Source: Lithospermum erythrorhizon
Taxonomy: Eukaryota > Streptophyta > Magnoliopsida > Boraginales > Boraginaceae
Assembly (NCBI GenBank): GCA_019722365.1
Contig: JADFUC010002075.1
Location: 124,001-188,000, forward strand
Direction of reading: 5' to 3'
DNA length: 64,000 nt
Part shown: positions 23,701 to 37,514 of the stretch, piece by piece
How the letters are laid out: each line of letters begins with the position of its first letter
How positions within the stretch are numbered: the stretch's first letter is position 1
Notes under the pieces: model-generated
What the model was told of the DNA's origin: nothing
Seen by the model: the letters and a program-made list of their open reading frames with translations, nothing else
The model's database searches: none
Program-made: the position numbers and the translations under genes

Positions 23701-23837
23701 AAATCCATTCCTTTAAATCACTCCTCCAGATGGTTGATTTTTCCAAGCGATGGATTTTTAATTTACATCACTGAAATCCAAATCCGCGATCAAAGCGGAA
23801 CCTTAGTGTTTGTTGCGTCAATCTGACTAGACTTTAA

Positions 23838-24130
23838 CTAGGGAGCGGTTATTATCTTACATTTCTGAAGCTTGAAAGATTTGTTTCCTTCGGCTACGGT
23901 TGCCTCTGCTTTATTAGACATGTGCACAAGGCAGATGTTGGATGCAGTTCTTATCATGCTTTCATTGAGGAAGTGATTTAATAAAGGGGTCGGCCACATT
24001 TTCATTTGATAACACCTTACATTCTTTAATAGCACCCTTATCATACAGGTTTTTTAATAAGCGATATCTTCTGAAAACATGCTTGGATTTTATCGTGTAA
24101 TGCGTGGTTTGGTACTGGGTATGTCTTGAT
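23838..24130 (-). pseudogene. Ty1-copia RNase H C-terminal fragment, decayed
   Basis: On the minus strand, scattered pieces in shifting frames resemble the end of copia RNase H: RYRLLKNL, KECKVLSNENVADPF and SLPQ, compared with the family pattern ending in (N/D)xADPxTKxL. Frameshifts and stops separate the pieces. It directly adjoins the putative TIR element. Assignment is by motif only. Confidence 0.4.
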
Positions 24131-27100
24131 ATTGTCCGCAAGCAATCGGTTGGTGTTAGAATTTAAGAACCCTAAATCATTTCTGAGGAGTTTTCAAGCG
24201 TCAGTAAAACGGCCGAAATTTAAAGTCTTGAAATTAAATAGACACTTGATTTTATCTGGGTTTCTAAAAGTCGATGTAGAATACGTCGTATTCTTCAGCT
24301 GGCGATTCCACTATAACCAAGAAGATTATTCTGAAGCCCTACTACTAGGTAGAATCTATCGGTTGGTATTTTCTTTATCACCGAAAATCTAAACAACAAG
24401 CCTACCCGAAACAGATAAAACTGCAAGTTGCTTGAGAATATTAAAGCCTAATATTCTTCAATGATGATTATTGTCTACATTGTGTTTTGTGATAATCAAC
24501 TCATAGCAAATAGCTATCTATTTATATTCAAGGCATACTTCAGTAGGAATATTCAGGAACACAAAATTACGAAAAATCGCGCCGAATAATCGACGGCCTC
24601 AATGCTTGTTTCCATGGCTTGACAAAATGCTGACTAAAATCTGGTATTGCAAATTCTTTTTATTTCGGAGAAATTTCACATTTTAGTAAACCTCAAAGCG
24701 ACCTCATGGCTTGACACCGTTTGCGATCGTTAAAACCATTGTTCTTGTATCGGCCTTCGAAAAAGGTCTTGACTTGCAGTTAGTCCACCCCAAATGTATG
24801 TATAACTTCAATACAACTCACAAATTTCTTACTCGACATATTTCTTTTTATTTGCTGACCCTAATGTAGAGTTCTTTTGCGTATTTAATCGGTTCTAAAC
24901 TTATCGGATCACAATCCCGAGATATAACGACCCGCCCCCAATCGGCCATACGAGGAGTTAGGATTCGCCGGAAACATGAACGTAGAGTCGCGCTGGCACG
25001 GACCAAAAGAATGAAGAAGGAAAAATACAACGTGACTATGCCGCAGAGATGGTGATACATGACAATAACAAATAGTACACTTCACAATTTCATCGATCAT
25101 TACAAATCATATATAACACATTTTCTTAATCGTTAGTATGTGAAATTACTGCTTTGAAAACCGTTGAGGATATCCTAGCCATCGAATCTCAAATCATGAT
25201 TTACTTGACTCGTCGCCACGATTGATGTTTAATCTTGTTTTACTAAACAATATTAAACAACAGGGTCCACAAAATAGAAGAGTGAGCTTGTGAAAGCTCA
25301 TGAATACTCGCTATAACATTCATTCGATATTTTATATATAAACAATATAATTAATTAAATGATAATTACTTTCATTATATTTTATCGTAATTATTAAATT
25401 ATCATAATTCGGCCTCCCTTATGATCTTAATTTAATATCTCTAAACCATTTAATACGATCAACTTACAAAATAATTCAATAATATTAGATAACCTTTATA
25501 ATATCAAATAGCTCGATACATCCACGTAAACTGACAATAACTCTGTAGGCCCACTATTGGAGTCTACGCCGCTAATAGAGGAAAAAAACAAATAAACTCG
25601 TTGCTTCTACTCAATGACGAGGACCCAATGAAATACAAGCTACCACTGTCTACGCTTGAGTAGAAGGGGAATACACCACAACTGCTTGAGGAGGAAGCTT
25701 GTTTGTTGCTTTCTACGCTTGACAACAGACGACAAATATAACTAGGCATTACCTACACAGAGTGGATAGGACCACGCTTTCAGCACTGCGGGAGGACATT
25801 ACTTAGAATAGAGTTCACGAACTCCTTGGCCGTTGATTCCATTGAATACCGGACTATAGGGCGTTGATTACAACAGGCCACAGAACATAAACCGTTGATT
25901 TGTGAATACCGGTGATCTATGGAGCAGTTGATTCTAGAGAATACGGCCATTGATATTGATGTTAATATAGGATGTTGATATTTATGAGGTTATGTCAACA
26001 TAACATGATAATAGAATGTCTTAAGATTATGAAAGTTGATATGATATTGAGTTGTGAGATACGATGATATGAAGTTAATAATAAGAGTGATATTAACATT
26101 ATCATAAGATGGGTTATATAAATTAGATATTGTCGTATATTATCGTATAATGTATGGTTGTATGAGAGATATTGAGTATGTTTGATAGAGTATGATGACA
26201 ATTTGATGATTACATGATGGTAGTAGCTTGAAACAATAGCATATGTATCAGGAATATGTTGATGGTCGATTGTACTTTGAAGTCATGATTGATAGTAATA
26301 TATGAAAAAAAATGGGGACACGAAGATGTTAAATGATGAGATATGTATTGACAAATTATAGAAGTGTGGTAGATATTTAGTGATATTGAAATGGTTATGT
26401 ATTAGCATGATGTTATGATATGGTCATATTATGAATCAACGGCCACATAGTCGATGCTACGCCATTATAATGATTGAGTTCCATTGAACTCTCGGGCTAT
26501 GTAATGTGAAATGGTCATGTGGTCGATTACTATGACTTGAAATAGGTTCAAACTCGTAAACCCGTACTTGATTGATTAGAGTATCCGTACTGCTTTTGAT
26601 CCAAAAAATTGATCAACACAATCAAGCACATACTAATCGTTGGTGTTGATTCAATCGGTGAAAACCTAACTAGGGGCAGGCAAAATACCGTTATTTTCTT
26701 GGCTTGTTAGAGGTTTTCTTGTTTGGATCATGTATCCAAAGACCTCTCCAGAATTACATAGATTGCCGGTGGAATCTAAAAGTTCGTTACTTATAGTAGC
26801 AAAGTGTGTATATTTTACATATACTGTCGTTATCACGTAATAGTGATGTGAACTTAGGCTTCGTATTCAATAGAATTACCCATCCTGATAGTCGTTTATG
26901 ACATTTAGGCAGTATTAGCTCCCAGCTAAATCTAGCAGCCAACACCAGGCATCAGAGAGAAAAAAATTACTTCTTCTTAGCATGCTTATGTCAGTGTGGT
27001 TGATTAGCTGGGTATCCAGTTGAATGTTGTTCTTTGACTTCTCAAGCCTATGTACACGCGTACTTCTATATTCAATTATTGAATGAAGTATCACTCTACG

Positions 27101-28866
27101 GTATATGTTCGGGTTAACTTGATAGGATATTGATTCTCAGGCACAATAAGCTGTAGAGATAACCATCTTTATCCTTGACACGAATTAGACAACTTTCAAG
27201 ATCACTTATTAGTGTTATAATTCGTCTTGCTTCTTATTCACAATTTCTCAAGTTGTAACTGTACTCAGTTCCTATGTTCTGCAGTCATTTGTTGTGTTAT
27301 ATTTGTTACTTGAACAAGACCTTCACAACTATGTTTATCAGTTCATTTTAATCCAACTGAGATCGACGACGTCTCTGTTACTTTAGATTACTGATACAAA
27401 TGTGATCTTCTTTCATTTTATTGCTTTTCTTTCCACTTAAACAACTTTATAATGTGGAAAAAAGTTACATCTCTTGGAAAGATTTTTTTTCTAAGGTATT
27501 CAGTTTGGATCCCGGTTCAATGCCTTATTAACATAAGCATAACTCAACTTATTGAGTTGATTTGATCGGATCTTTATGAATTCGAAGGTCGAACACGTCA
27601 CGTCTTTATAGAGAAACTTCATGCAATCCGATTGTGTTATTCTATTATTAGTATGTCTTTCACGTACTAATTTGCATATGCTAGAGTAGGCTCCCATTTG
27701 TATGCTGGCATACATGCAAGAATCTATTTTAGATTAATAATTAGCTTGATTGAGCTGATTAAATTAACTTGTGCATATATTTCAACTATTGCAGATCCGG
27801 ATAATCTAAATGTATTTATGATTAATGAGAATTTGTCTAGAGCAAGTCGAATAACGTGGATATTTCCATTTAATTAATTATTTTTGTTTTGATAGTTATC
27901 TATTCCTTGATAAACTAGTTATCTTGAAGTAAATCTGTCAATATCCAAATATGTATTTCGAATATTTAAACTATCTCCGGATTCTACAAATCCTAAGTCT
28001 CATTATTCATTAAGTAGTTTGTATCCTTAAGCGTCACTATTGGGATTACCATTTACTTGATAACAACAAGTTGAAGTTGAATGTATAATTTATCAAATAT
28101 TTGACTTGGGTGAACGTTTTTAAAAGATCTTGAACTTGACTAAAATGGAACAGTTCCATGTTAGATCTGTATGTGATGTATTGATGTTGATTAGTTGAAT
28201 ATACATTTGTTTAGTATGTGAGCTGGGCTGAGGAGAATATGTAATTGAGGCAGTAGATGAATCTAGTTCATCAATGGCTATACTTCTTTCTTGAGTTTAA
28301 AGAATTTTAACGTTTATTTAAGCTGACTCTCTATCATTTGAACTATTCAAATAATCTTCTTGTATTTAAAATACGATGGTAAAATATATATCGTTTATAT
28401 TTTACTAAGTTATCTCTTATAAACAAAAAAGTGAGAGTGCTTCTATTTATGGATTCTTATTCATCTTTCTATTTATGAAACTTTTTAATAAATATCTTGC
28501 TATAGAAATTTAGTTGATGTTAATGGATGATTGTCCGATTGTCAATTTTAAGTGTTATTGATATTTGAATCATGTTATTCAAAATATGATTAAAAATTAT
28601 ACATATGATCTTCGTTCATGTGATTATACATTTACAATTCATATCAAGGTTAGGAGATGAGATTTCAAGTCATCTTGCCAGATTCTTATGGTATTATATT
28701 ATGATATTTTGTTAATTGCTTTGTAATGGAGATATAATATCGTTTTCAATCTTTATGTAGGGATTGACAAACAACAAATTAAATTAACCTCAAAGCATAA
28801 ATAAAATTATTTATGTACAAAACATAAATATAAGCGTCGTTCTATCGAAAGAATGCTAACTGAATA
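24131..28866. other. Repeat-like region without recognised genes
   Basis: No host gene is visible. At 24915-24960 there is ATAACGACCCGCCCCC followed by AATCGGCCATACGAGGAG, reminiscent of plant LTR starts, and AT-rich GTTGAT/GAATACCGG-type imperfect repeats follow at about 25.8-26.0 kb. A weak primer-binding-site-like GGCATCAGAG occurs at 26954-26963. I cannot define element borders or a coding domain here. Confidence 0.35.
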
Positions 28867-29816
28867 TTATGTGTCATAAAAACAGTAGTCTAAATAAAAA
28901 GCAGATAGCTGAGGTAAATGCAATTGGCCAAATGCAAATGCGCTCGGGCGTGCCATGCACGTCTCGAGCAATCTTCGACCGACTGTACATTTCAAAAAAT
29001 AGGTATAGCGATTAATGTCAACAACGTTGCTCGTATGGAGAAAAATGAAGTATCTCGAGTCGGAATGTGATTGTGCACCGAGGGGCGGATGCGTGATGCG
29101 TGCTCCGAGTGTCGGGTCTGGTGGAGACCTCTGTAACATTCCCTCACGGCGTCCGTCGACCATAGAAGTTATGGAAACCACTTGAGCCATCTACCTATCT
29201 CTGCTTTCTTTTGTCTCTTCCCTTGCAGTTTGTAACCAAAGCGCAAGGTCGGAGAAATCTCGAAGGCATCTCACTACCGTCTATGCTCATCACGTAAATC
29301 GAAACTGGCTTTCTTCATTTCGTATCTATTGGCCTGATAAAAATATTTGTTCACTTATATGGATAAGTACTCGCAGTGAGTATCTAAACTCAATTTCGGA
29401 GAAGATTAGGATTCAAAATAGAATTAGCTTCAGTCGATCTCGTCATCTCCGTATTGATTCTCCACAACTTTACGTCTGTCCTTTTGACTTCTACATGAAG
29501 GAGAATCTGTGAGCATAGATCAGAGCCACTCGACATCGCTGGCAATTGACCTTGAGTGTCTGACATCGAAATAGCATGATCTTAACCTCCCTTGCAAGAG
29601 TCAAATACTCACCATAATACACTTTATGCTTATTCGGGATGCGAACCGCGGAGCCGTCGAGAACTCGTTAAGTATCACGTATTCGGTCTGTTCATTGACT
29701 AGAACCTTCCTCAAAATATCTGACCATATGTTAAAGTTATAATAGTCGTTAAGCCGCAGATCATTTCCAGTCGATCAGCACTCATCGGAGAAAAGGGACT
29801 CATAGTGAACTACAAT
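28867..29816 (-). pseudogene. Possible retrotransposon gag remnant
   Basis: Minus-strand pieces from about 29800 downwards, such as NFNIWSDILRKVLVNEQTEY, look like the N-terminal part of copia Gag (a WxxxLxxVL-type core), but stops and frameshifts abound. It adjoins the 3' LTR of the copia element at 29916, though the tract following that LTR does not show a primer-binding site, so it probably belongs to another insertion. Low certainty. Confidence 0.3.
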
Positions 29817-29915
29817 AGAAAATACATAAAAGCAAAACAACTAAGTCTTCATGTCATAAATAATATTCTATGATCAGATAATAGAATAACTATACTAGTA
29901 TTTACAATCGATAAA

Positions 29916-30937
29916 TGAAAGAAAATTACTATATGGATATATGAGTATAAATACAAATCCATAGTTCCAGAGATCTTAAAGTGCGTACTACATTATTTAT
30001 ATAAAAAAAAACATATAATTAAATATGAATAGAGAACTACGGTCTGTGAATTAAATTCCACCAAAATCCATAGCGGCTTGAGTCGCAGCGTGAATTTGAC
30101 TTCCCTTCGGCTCACTTGTTGTAATATCAATCGTATGATATCTCTAGTTAGTCCACACCAGGAGAGTTGAATCAGAACTAATCATCTTTAGTAAGCAAGG
30201 ATGAAACAAACCGAGAAAAACTGAAATTCTTGGGAGGAATTTCGTGAAATTTCTTAGGGTTTTTTGGGTGAAAAGTTTTACAAAACTTATGATGAAAAAC
30301 CTAAAGTTTGCTTATATAGGGCTAGGTTAAAAAGCAGAGCCCGATAAGCAACTCCCGTTAAGTATTAGCTTGACTCGTTAACTCTATTAGTTAGATTTAG
30401 ACACTAATGAGTTGCTAATGAGGATTGAACTATTTGAATTAAGCTAATTAAATAATGTGAATTGATATCGATAATCTTTCAAGTTATCGATAAATACTAA
30501 AATTACTTTCGAACGATTAAATAACTATTTAATTGATTCTATTTGTTCAATCGATATTACACATAAATGTAGAACCGCTTATGATGAGAAATACATTTCT
30601 ACCGATTATATAGTTCTACTTATTCATTACATGAAATATAGCTAAATCATTTGGCAATAATGTGTGACGCTTCTGAAGCTCGAGATAATAGTAAGTTGTA
30701 AAATAATAATAATTGACATTCTTATTATTATAACGATTAATGAGTAAAGATCTATGATAAGCTGCATGGCCACTTAGGTATCATGAGAACCAGCTAGTAT
30801 CTGATTACTAAGTTGAACACTAAGTTAGGAAGTAATCACGTTTAACCCAATTTGGTAAATGAATTGCCCTACGCAATTGTCGCGATGGGCATAATAAAAT
30901 GGAACAGTGATTACCGTTGATTTCCAATAGCTCCCCG
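29916..30937 (-). repeat. 3' LTR of copia family 1
   Basis: Homologous to 37515-38481, 51711-52670 and, inverted, to 48571-49557 and 53343-54270. The shared right-hand part (on plus) includes CTATGGATATATGAGTATAA near one end and GATTTCC near the other. LTR length in this family is about 0.92-1.02 kb. The terminal CA (minus) is seen as TG at 29916. Confidence 0.8.
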
Positions 30938-31789
30938 ACACCGCGGGCGATTATCTTCTGATTCCTTTATCAGCGATCTACAGTCGTAAATTTAACCATA
31001 AGAAGTGTGTGTAGAAGCATGCCAAGCTTTCTTTACTCAAGTATGAAGCTGAATAAGCATTTATGGCGTCCGTAAGCAATCATTACCAATGTGAGAGGCT
31101 GAGATGTTCCTTGTATATCGAGACGGACAAATCCCTCCCGATATATCGACATCTATCATTTATCTTCCATTTGTGTGACTTGACATATGCCGTTATAATC
31201 CCGGCTTAAGGCGGGGCGTTTGAGGTAAATAGTCAATCTGAGCTTGTATACTTGGCGGATAGTTATATATACGTAGGTCACAGAATTGTGAACCTAAAAT
31301 TCTAAACAAATGTCATAGGACCTGAGGATATACGTATCTTCTATGAATTCGTTTCGGTCGTACAGGCTCCCCGGTCGCGGACGACGGCCGGTATTGATCA
31401 GTCCTGTGAGGTAGCGTGATCAGTCTTGATCGTATCGAAACACCGTGTTAGTCGTATGATCTTTGTCATATTACTAATATCGTGTCGACCCAGGCCTTTT
31501 AGGTATCCTATGTTTAGGCTTGAAGGTGTAATTAGCAGTTCGTATTACCTCTACAGAAAGCATATTAGACCCCAACACAGGGATTTAACCTTTCAGCTGC
31601 ATCGGATATACTACATGTATATTATATGTAAATTGAAACATATATAGTCATACATGAGCAAATATATTAAAATATAGAAGCAATAATATTCAAATATTTG
31701 TTCACATAACAAATAGATACATCTTGACTCACAACCTAACACCGGCTGCGACATACATGCAAAATTTATGTTAAAGCTGCGTCTTCCGT

Positions 31790-34720
31790 CATCTTTGCGA
31801 CTTAGTGGTTTAGTAAAGAAATTCGGCAGAATTAGCCTCTGTTTCTCTTTTCACACGTACTTTGGCATCCTACATCGAAGCATATCTCTAATCGGGTAAT
31901 CTTTCTAAATACGTGCTTAGATTTGTGATGTGCTCGGGGTTCACTGGCAGTACCCCGTATTATCCTGGCAACTCCTTTAGTCGCAATCTTGGAAATTACC
32001 GCACGAGTTCGAGTCCGCGAGCTTCTTTATCAACATGCTTCTTTAAGCGGCAGAGACTGTTGCGGTATACTCAGATTACGTGGTAGAATGAAACATGATG
32101 CTACATTTGGAACTCCTCGAATCACTGCTCACCAGATTTGAGGCAATCACGTACCCCGAGGCCCAGGAGCGATAGTCGTCTCATCAGTTTGAAAGCTGGC
32201 ATTGGTGTACCTGTCCTTTAACTCCTGCATCTCGCGTATGCAAGCATCTTTAGTTCTCTCGGATGCCAGATGCAACAGCTGCAATCCGGTGGGCTTTCGC
32301 TTTGGATTAGCTTGGTATCTTGGTTACACTTAGTGCATAAGACACATCGGGTCTGAGTGCCTGACATAGCGCCCATGATGGATCCGCATGGCGAGCGTAA
32401 GGTATGTCGCCCGTTACTATTCCTTCAGCCCAGCGTGGGCCATTTGTCTTCTGTGAGATTGAACTCATTAATACTACGTAGGGAGATTACCGCTGGAATT
32501 ACTCATGTTGAACCTTTACCTTATTCACATAAGTATCGACAAAGTCGATCGACCTCTGGCTCGTCCGGTGGATCTTTATTCAGTATATATATTGTCGCCG
32601 CTAGAATCGCCGTTGAAATATTTGCTGACCCGATCACTTGGCGAGTTTGTAACTAGATTGTTTCCCATTATTAAGTATGTCGCCGACATACGAGGACTAT
32701 GAATGATACATAACTCCCACACCTTCTTTGTATACACAAGATTCTTCTTCGTTCTTGATGAAGCAGGCTTCTTTGATTGATTAAATCAGCGTAAAAATTC
32801 CATGAGGATACTGCTTGCAAGACCATAAATGGACTTTTGCGGCTTGCATACCTTCTTAGATCTTTAGGACATGTAAAACTTTGGAGGTTGTACCATGTAC
32901 ACATCTTCCTCTAAATTTCCATTCGAAGCGGTCTTTCGTCCATTTGCCATATTTATCATGAAATGCAATGATAGCTAAAGATTATCCGGATAGTTGTAGC
33001 CAGCGAGTAGGTTTCGTCTGGTCCACTCCATTGAACTTGTTTGAAACCTTCGCTACAAAACAACTTTGAAAACATCAGCGTTTCGTCTTTATCGTGTTTA
33101 ACTGCTTAAATGCCCGTTTCGTTGATAAGGCTGACCCCGTTTTGGTAAATCGACAAGGATCGATCCTCGTTTGGTACATAGAATCCATCTCCCGGTGCAT
33201 GGCTATTTGCCATTTATTGACATCACTAGCGATACGTTGCTTCTTTGTAAGTGGGCTGATCACTTTCAATGATGAAGAAACCGCGCGCAGTAGCTCTGGT
33301 TCGTGGCGTCCACATTGAGTCTCACAGGGTTGGTTAACCAGCGACTTCTGTGGATCAAGAGCTGGGTCTTCTATGAAAGAAGGTTCAATTCTTGTGGTGT
33401 GTCGAGATGCCTCTTGCATTAGATGCATCGATATTGACCGTCGGCAATTTCAGAGATGAACACACATTCTTACAGTCATACGGGCCAGGATATTCTTTTC
33501 AAGGAATACTCGCATTGTTCTGTAATGAGATTTGTTCCTCTACTTGGTGAAGTAGTAACCAACTGTTTCACTTGGATATCTATGAAATAGCATTTATCGA
33601 TTTGGGGCAAGTTTATCTTTTGTTAATCTCTTTAACATAAGGCAGGCGATCTTTCAGAAAACGACTTGGAATCTTCACGAACCACGGTTAAGAGGTTTTA
33701 TCTATTTGACTTGGTTGGACATACGTTTAAGGTAAGTGCAGCAGAGTGCATATCCCCAGAGTGCTTTGAGTAGATGGATAGAGGTCATCGTAGATCGAGA
33801 CACAATGTCAGAAGGGTTGATTTGCTCCTTTAGGACACGCCATTATCTTTGTGGCGTTCTGTGGAGTGAGTTGTGTGATAGCTCTACAAGATGAGTATTG
33901 AACTCGTGACTCGGAAATATTCTCCACGCCTCTCTCGGGCCAGGAGAATCTTTATTATCTTGTTAAATTGGTTTTATGCCATTTTGGAACTCCTTGAATT
34001 TCTGAAAGGACTCGTGTTTGTGTCATCGGATACACAAAACCGTATCTCTTGTAGTCATCGATAAATGTAATGAAGTAGTTATAACCTCTGCTGGATGTGT
34101 TCATTGTCCATACGTCGATGTGTATGATCCCCGATAAATCAACGCCGCTTTCATTTAAGCGGTGAAAGGCATTTTGGTCATTTTGCCCGAAGGCAAGACT
34201 TCGCGCTTATCGTATGATTCATAATCGAAACAGCAAGTATTCCGCTGGAGTAGGTTTGTTGATTCGGTTCTACGCCGTTAATGACTGAGTCTGATGCCAT
34301 AGGTATGTTTGGTTTAAGTCGTTGAGCATTCGTTTAAGTTTATGTTATATGACTCGTTAATGCGTGTCTAAAACGTATGAACCATTTTTGAAGGGCGGTA
34401 CGAATCTTTTATCCCGTTCACGGTGATCCCTAGTCCATCGGGATCTATTGAGAAATGAAAACGTCATTATTCAAAAGCGAGAAATAGAAATAATATTCTG
34501 CCAATTGCGGTACATAATAGGAGATAGAAGTTCAAAACAAGGCAGTGGGCAAATTTAAACTAATGGATCCCTCTTTATGAGAATTCGCTGACCTTGGCGC
34601 CCATTCCTTGTAGCAGTCAGTTTCCCTCTTTTCGAGTCTTACTACTTGACTTGAGTTCACGCATATTCGACAAATATAGAACTACAACCGGTGTCTAGCG
34701 CCGCAGTAGGATTGAAGTTG
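31790..34720 (-). pseudogene. copia family 1 pol remnants (PR, INT, RT, RH)
   Basis: Protease DTGCSS is readable at about 34681-34710. The integrase core is clear at 34030-34150 (LIHIDVW, then YFITFIDDY). The start of RT, VNKWQIAMHREMDSMYQ, lies near 33.2 kb. The RT active site at about 32671-32690 reads YVGDIL rather than the usual YVDD. RNase H ends near 31.8 kb in EFFTKPL. Stops and frameshifts separate all of these. This encodes the usual retrotransposon polyprotein and is not functional as read. Confidence 0.75.
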
Positions 34721-37498
34721 TCTGAGCCGATAACATACGCACCTTTTGAAACGGTGTTTATTAAACCATTTTCTCTCGATTGAATTCCTGCAGACGACTT
34801 TCCGATGGGTTTGCATTTAGAACACTTGTGATTAGAAGCGGAAGACCTCTTTATTCATATCCAAACTCATTAGCATCGTGATGGTTGTTGTTTATGAATC
34901 TCGTAGAACTTGATGGGCCTTTATTACTGCTTATAGCCTTTGATATACTTAGACATATCATTAAGCGGATCTCGTGATAAAGAACTGCTTGGGAGCTTAT
35001 CTGGCGTCCGGAAGGATGCGCACGACGGCGGATCCGTTACCAGTCTTGATCGAGTATGGTATGGTCGATAAGGGGAGCGCGAAAAGTTTGGTATTTCTCA
35101 TATTCGCCCCCTCGCCGATTCACTCAAGAGCTTCGATAAATGTCGCCCTCGTGATACTCGTCATACGAGCACGAAACTTGAACCGTCCGAGTAAGCATAA
35201 GACAACTGCGTTTAGAAGTCGCTTCTTTATGTCTGACTCGTATTTCTTCGGCGATACCGTCGGTGTCCCGGGGAAAGGTGTTATAAAGATTTCTTTATAC
35301 AAAGGCGTATTCAATCCCGTACAACTTGAAATGACCTTATTTCGCGAGGCCGTCTCCAAAATTTCTTGTGTCGTACGTCGAGTTAATGTAGTTTGAGCAG
35401 GATTACAGGGAATTGCTTGATAATTAATTATATATTAATTCTACAAGAATAAGTAAATAAAATAACAGACTCGGTAAACTATCATGCTAAAAACACTTAC
35501 AAATAAATTGTAAGTAAATACTAATACTTGAATCTCACGAAATATATTAGTATCAGACCTATTACACTTAAATTCAAGCGTAGCCTTTCTTTACATTTGA
35601 ATCCGGTTATAATAGTAGGTTGTCAACCAATTATGTAAACTACATAACTCTTGTATTTATAGCATCTCTTACGGGGATGCTACCCGAGCATTTAATATCT
35701 CAAAACCGGTTAAGCGTGCAATTAAAGCCAAAGTGTTACTTGGATTGATAAATGAAAAGCCCTTGGCGTTAGTGGGAAATCGCTGACATGATCCATTTGT
35801 CTATCGGAAATGCAACATTGTATGCGCCGCCATCGCGATTTATTGCTGATTGATGCGGAGTTGATTGCACAACTTTAAATTGACGATCTTGCTTAAATTT
35901 TGGTGGTGAGATTATTATTACTTTGTTTTCATTTGCACAAATGCATGCAACACATGTCCAGCGTCACGTACGACATGAAAAATAAAACAAGTAATGCATT
36001 CAGAGATATGCGATATGGCCCCTGAGAACCCTGTGCAAGTATTTATCAAATACTAACATAAGTCCTAATTCTTGTATCTTGTATACGGATCACGTCACGA
36101 GTCCGCTGATATCGCCCACTTGGTGAAATGATCTTGATATCTTCGCTGATACGATATTTATATACTAACCCACGTCTTAGGCGACTTGCGAGCTTGTGCA
36201 GGTAAGCAGTAAATAAATAAATCTGAAATATGACTCGGAGAAGGTCATTCTGACATTACGGTTCCATGAATAGAAAAATAAATAAATGGGCCGTATCATG
36301 TACACCATTCGTCCTTAATTCTGAAAATATAGGCACTTTTATTAAATCACATAAATGAACTTAATAAATATTTTAAATGGCATTGGAAAATGCATGTTTG
36401 TAATTATCAAATTAATTAATCCGTGTAATTACGCATTAAAATTAATTAATATAAACTCGATTATAAATACAGCATGTCAATTAATAGTATTACGATAATT
36501 GTGCCGTATACATATTATAGAAAAATATTCATCATAAATATATTCTAAAATACATTAAGTAATTGAAATTGTGCATAATTGTTATATAAGCACCCCAAAT
36601 TAATTTAAAAAAGATATAATATAAAAGGAAATTAATTAATTGTCGTCCATCAGTAGTACAATTAATTAGTTGATTAAAATGACAAATAATCAATAAAAAC
36701 GAAATATAACTAGTCCCATAATTTTAGGAAACCAAAATAAGGAATAAATTCAAATTAAGGGTTTTCAAAATTAGAGCATACATCATGGGCACCGGACGAT
36801 CGGCACATGGAGGCCGGCGTCGACTATAGCCATAATACTCGTCGTCGTCGAGGCCGTCTGTTTGGTACCAAAATCACCCTATCCGACATCGGACGCGCCC
36901 GTAGGGTCGCGGAGAATCGGTCGGCCCGTTAGTAATAATACCATATTGCTGGTTCCAGTTTAATTTAATTACGTTTGTAAAATCGTTTTGGAGGCTTTAA
37001 ATTTTTTCCAAAATTTATGAAATTCGAACACGTTAAACTCCATAATTTTCTTGAACAATCCCACTGGTCGTTCGGTAAATAAATTTTTCATATTTAATGA
37101 TTAATTAAACTGATACGAAATCTCAAAATTGTTTTGAGGCGGCTAGAAAAAATCAAAAATTATGAAATTTAATGAAGATCTTCTACGTGCTCTCTGGGTT
37201 CCATAAAAAATTAGATTGTAATTTTACAAAAATTTTACACTCCCCAAACACGTTTTACAAAATGGTTTGAAACAAAACCAATTAAATCGTCCATTTAATT
37301 TATGAAACAAAATCCATGTTAACAAAATATGATGATACATTATCATAAACTTGTAACAACATGTGTAAATCAATAATCAAGAACATAGTGATTTATTCTC
37401 ATCATATATTTATCAATTAAATATATGAGCAATTAATCAAATAAAAAAATTGATAAAAAGCAAGCAATAAAATAAATAATGTAAAGCAACTTTAATTT

Positions 37499-37513
37499 GG
37501 CTCGCTGATGCCA
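37499..37513 (-). other. Primer-binding site, copia family 1
   Basis: On the minus strand TGGCATCAGCGAGCC directly follows the 5' LTR end. It matches the plant initiator-tRNA-Met primer site TGGTATCAGAGCC with a few differences. It fixes the element orientation as minus. Confidence 0.7.
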
Positions 37514-37514
37514 T

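Larger units (their letters stand above)
22784..23802. mobile_element. Possible non-autonomous PIF/Harbinger-like TIR element
   Basis: The left end GGGCATGTTTGGATTGAGGG and the inverted right end (GGTTCCGCTTTGATCGCGGA read inward) share spaced blocks (TTTGGATT/TTTGAT, GGATTT, AGTGA, TAAATCC) over about 50 bp. Both ends are flanked by TTA (22781-22783 and 23803-23805), the PIF/Harbinger target duplication. Sub-terminal regions on both sides are rich in TGGATTTAAATCC-type words in opposite orientations. Inside are two tandem arrays and no transposase. The TIRs are diverged, so the boundary call is tentative. Confidence 0.5.

Noticed and set aside
34974..35396. 140-codon open frame on plus in the copia element
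   Set aside because: No family resemblance. It lies antisense to the gag/leader part of a minus-strand copia element in a CG-rich tract, where stop codons are scarce by composition.
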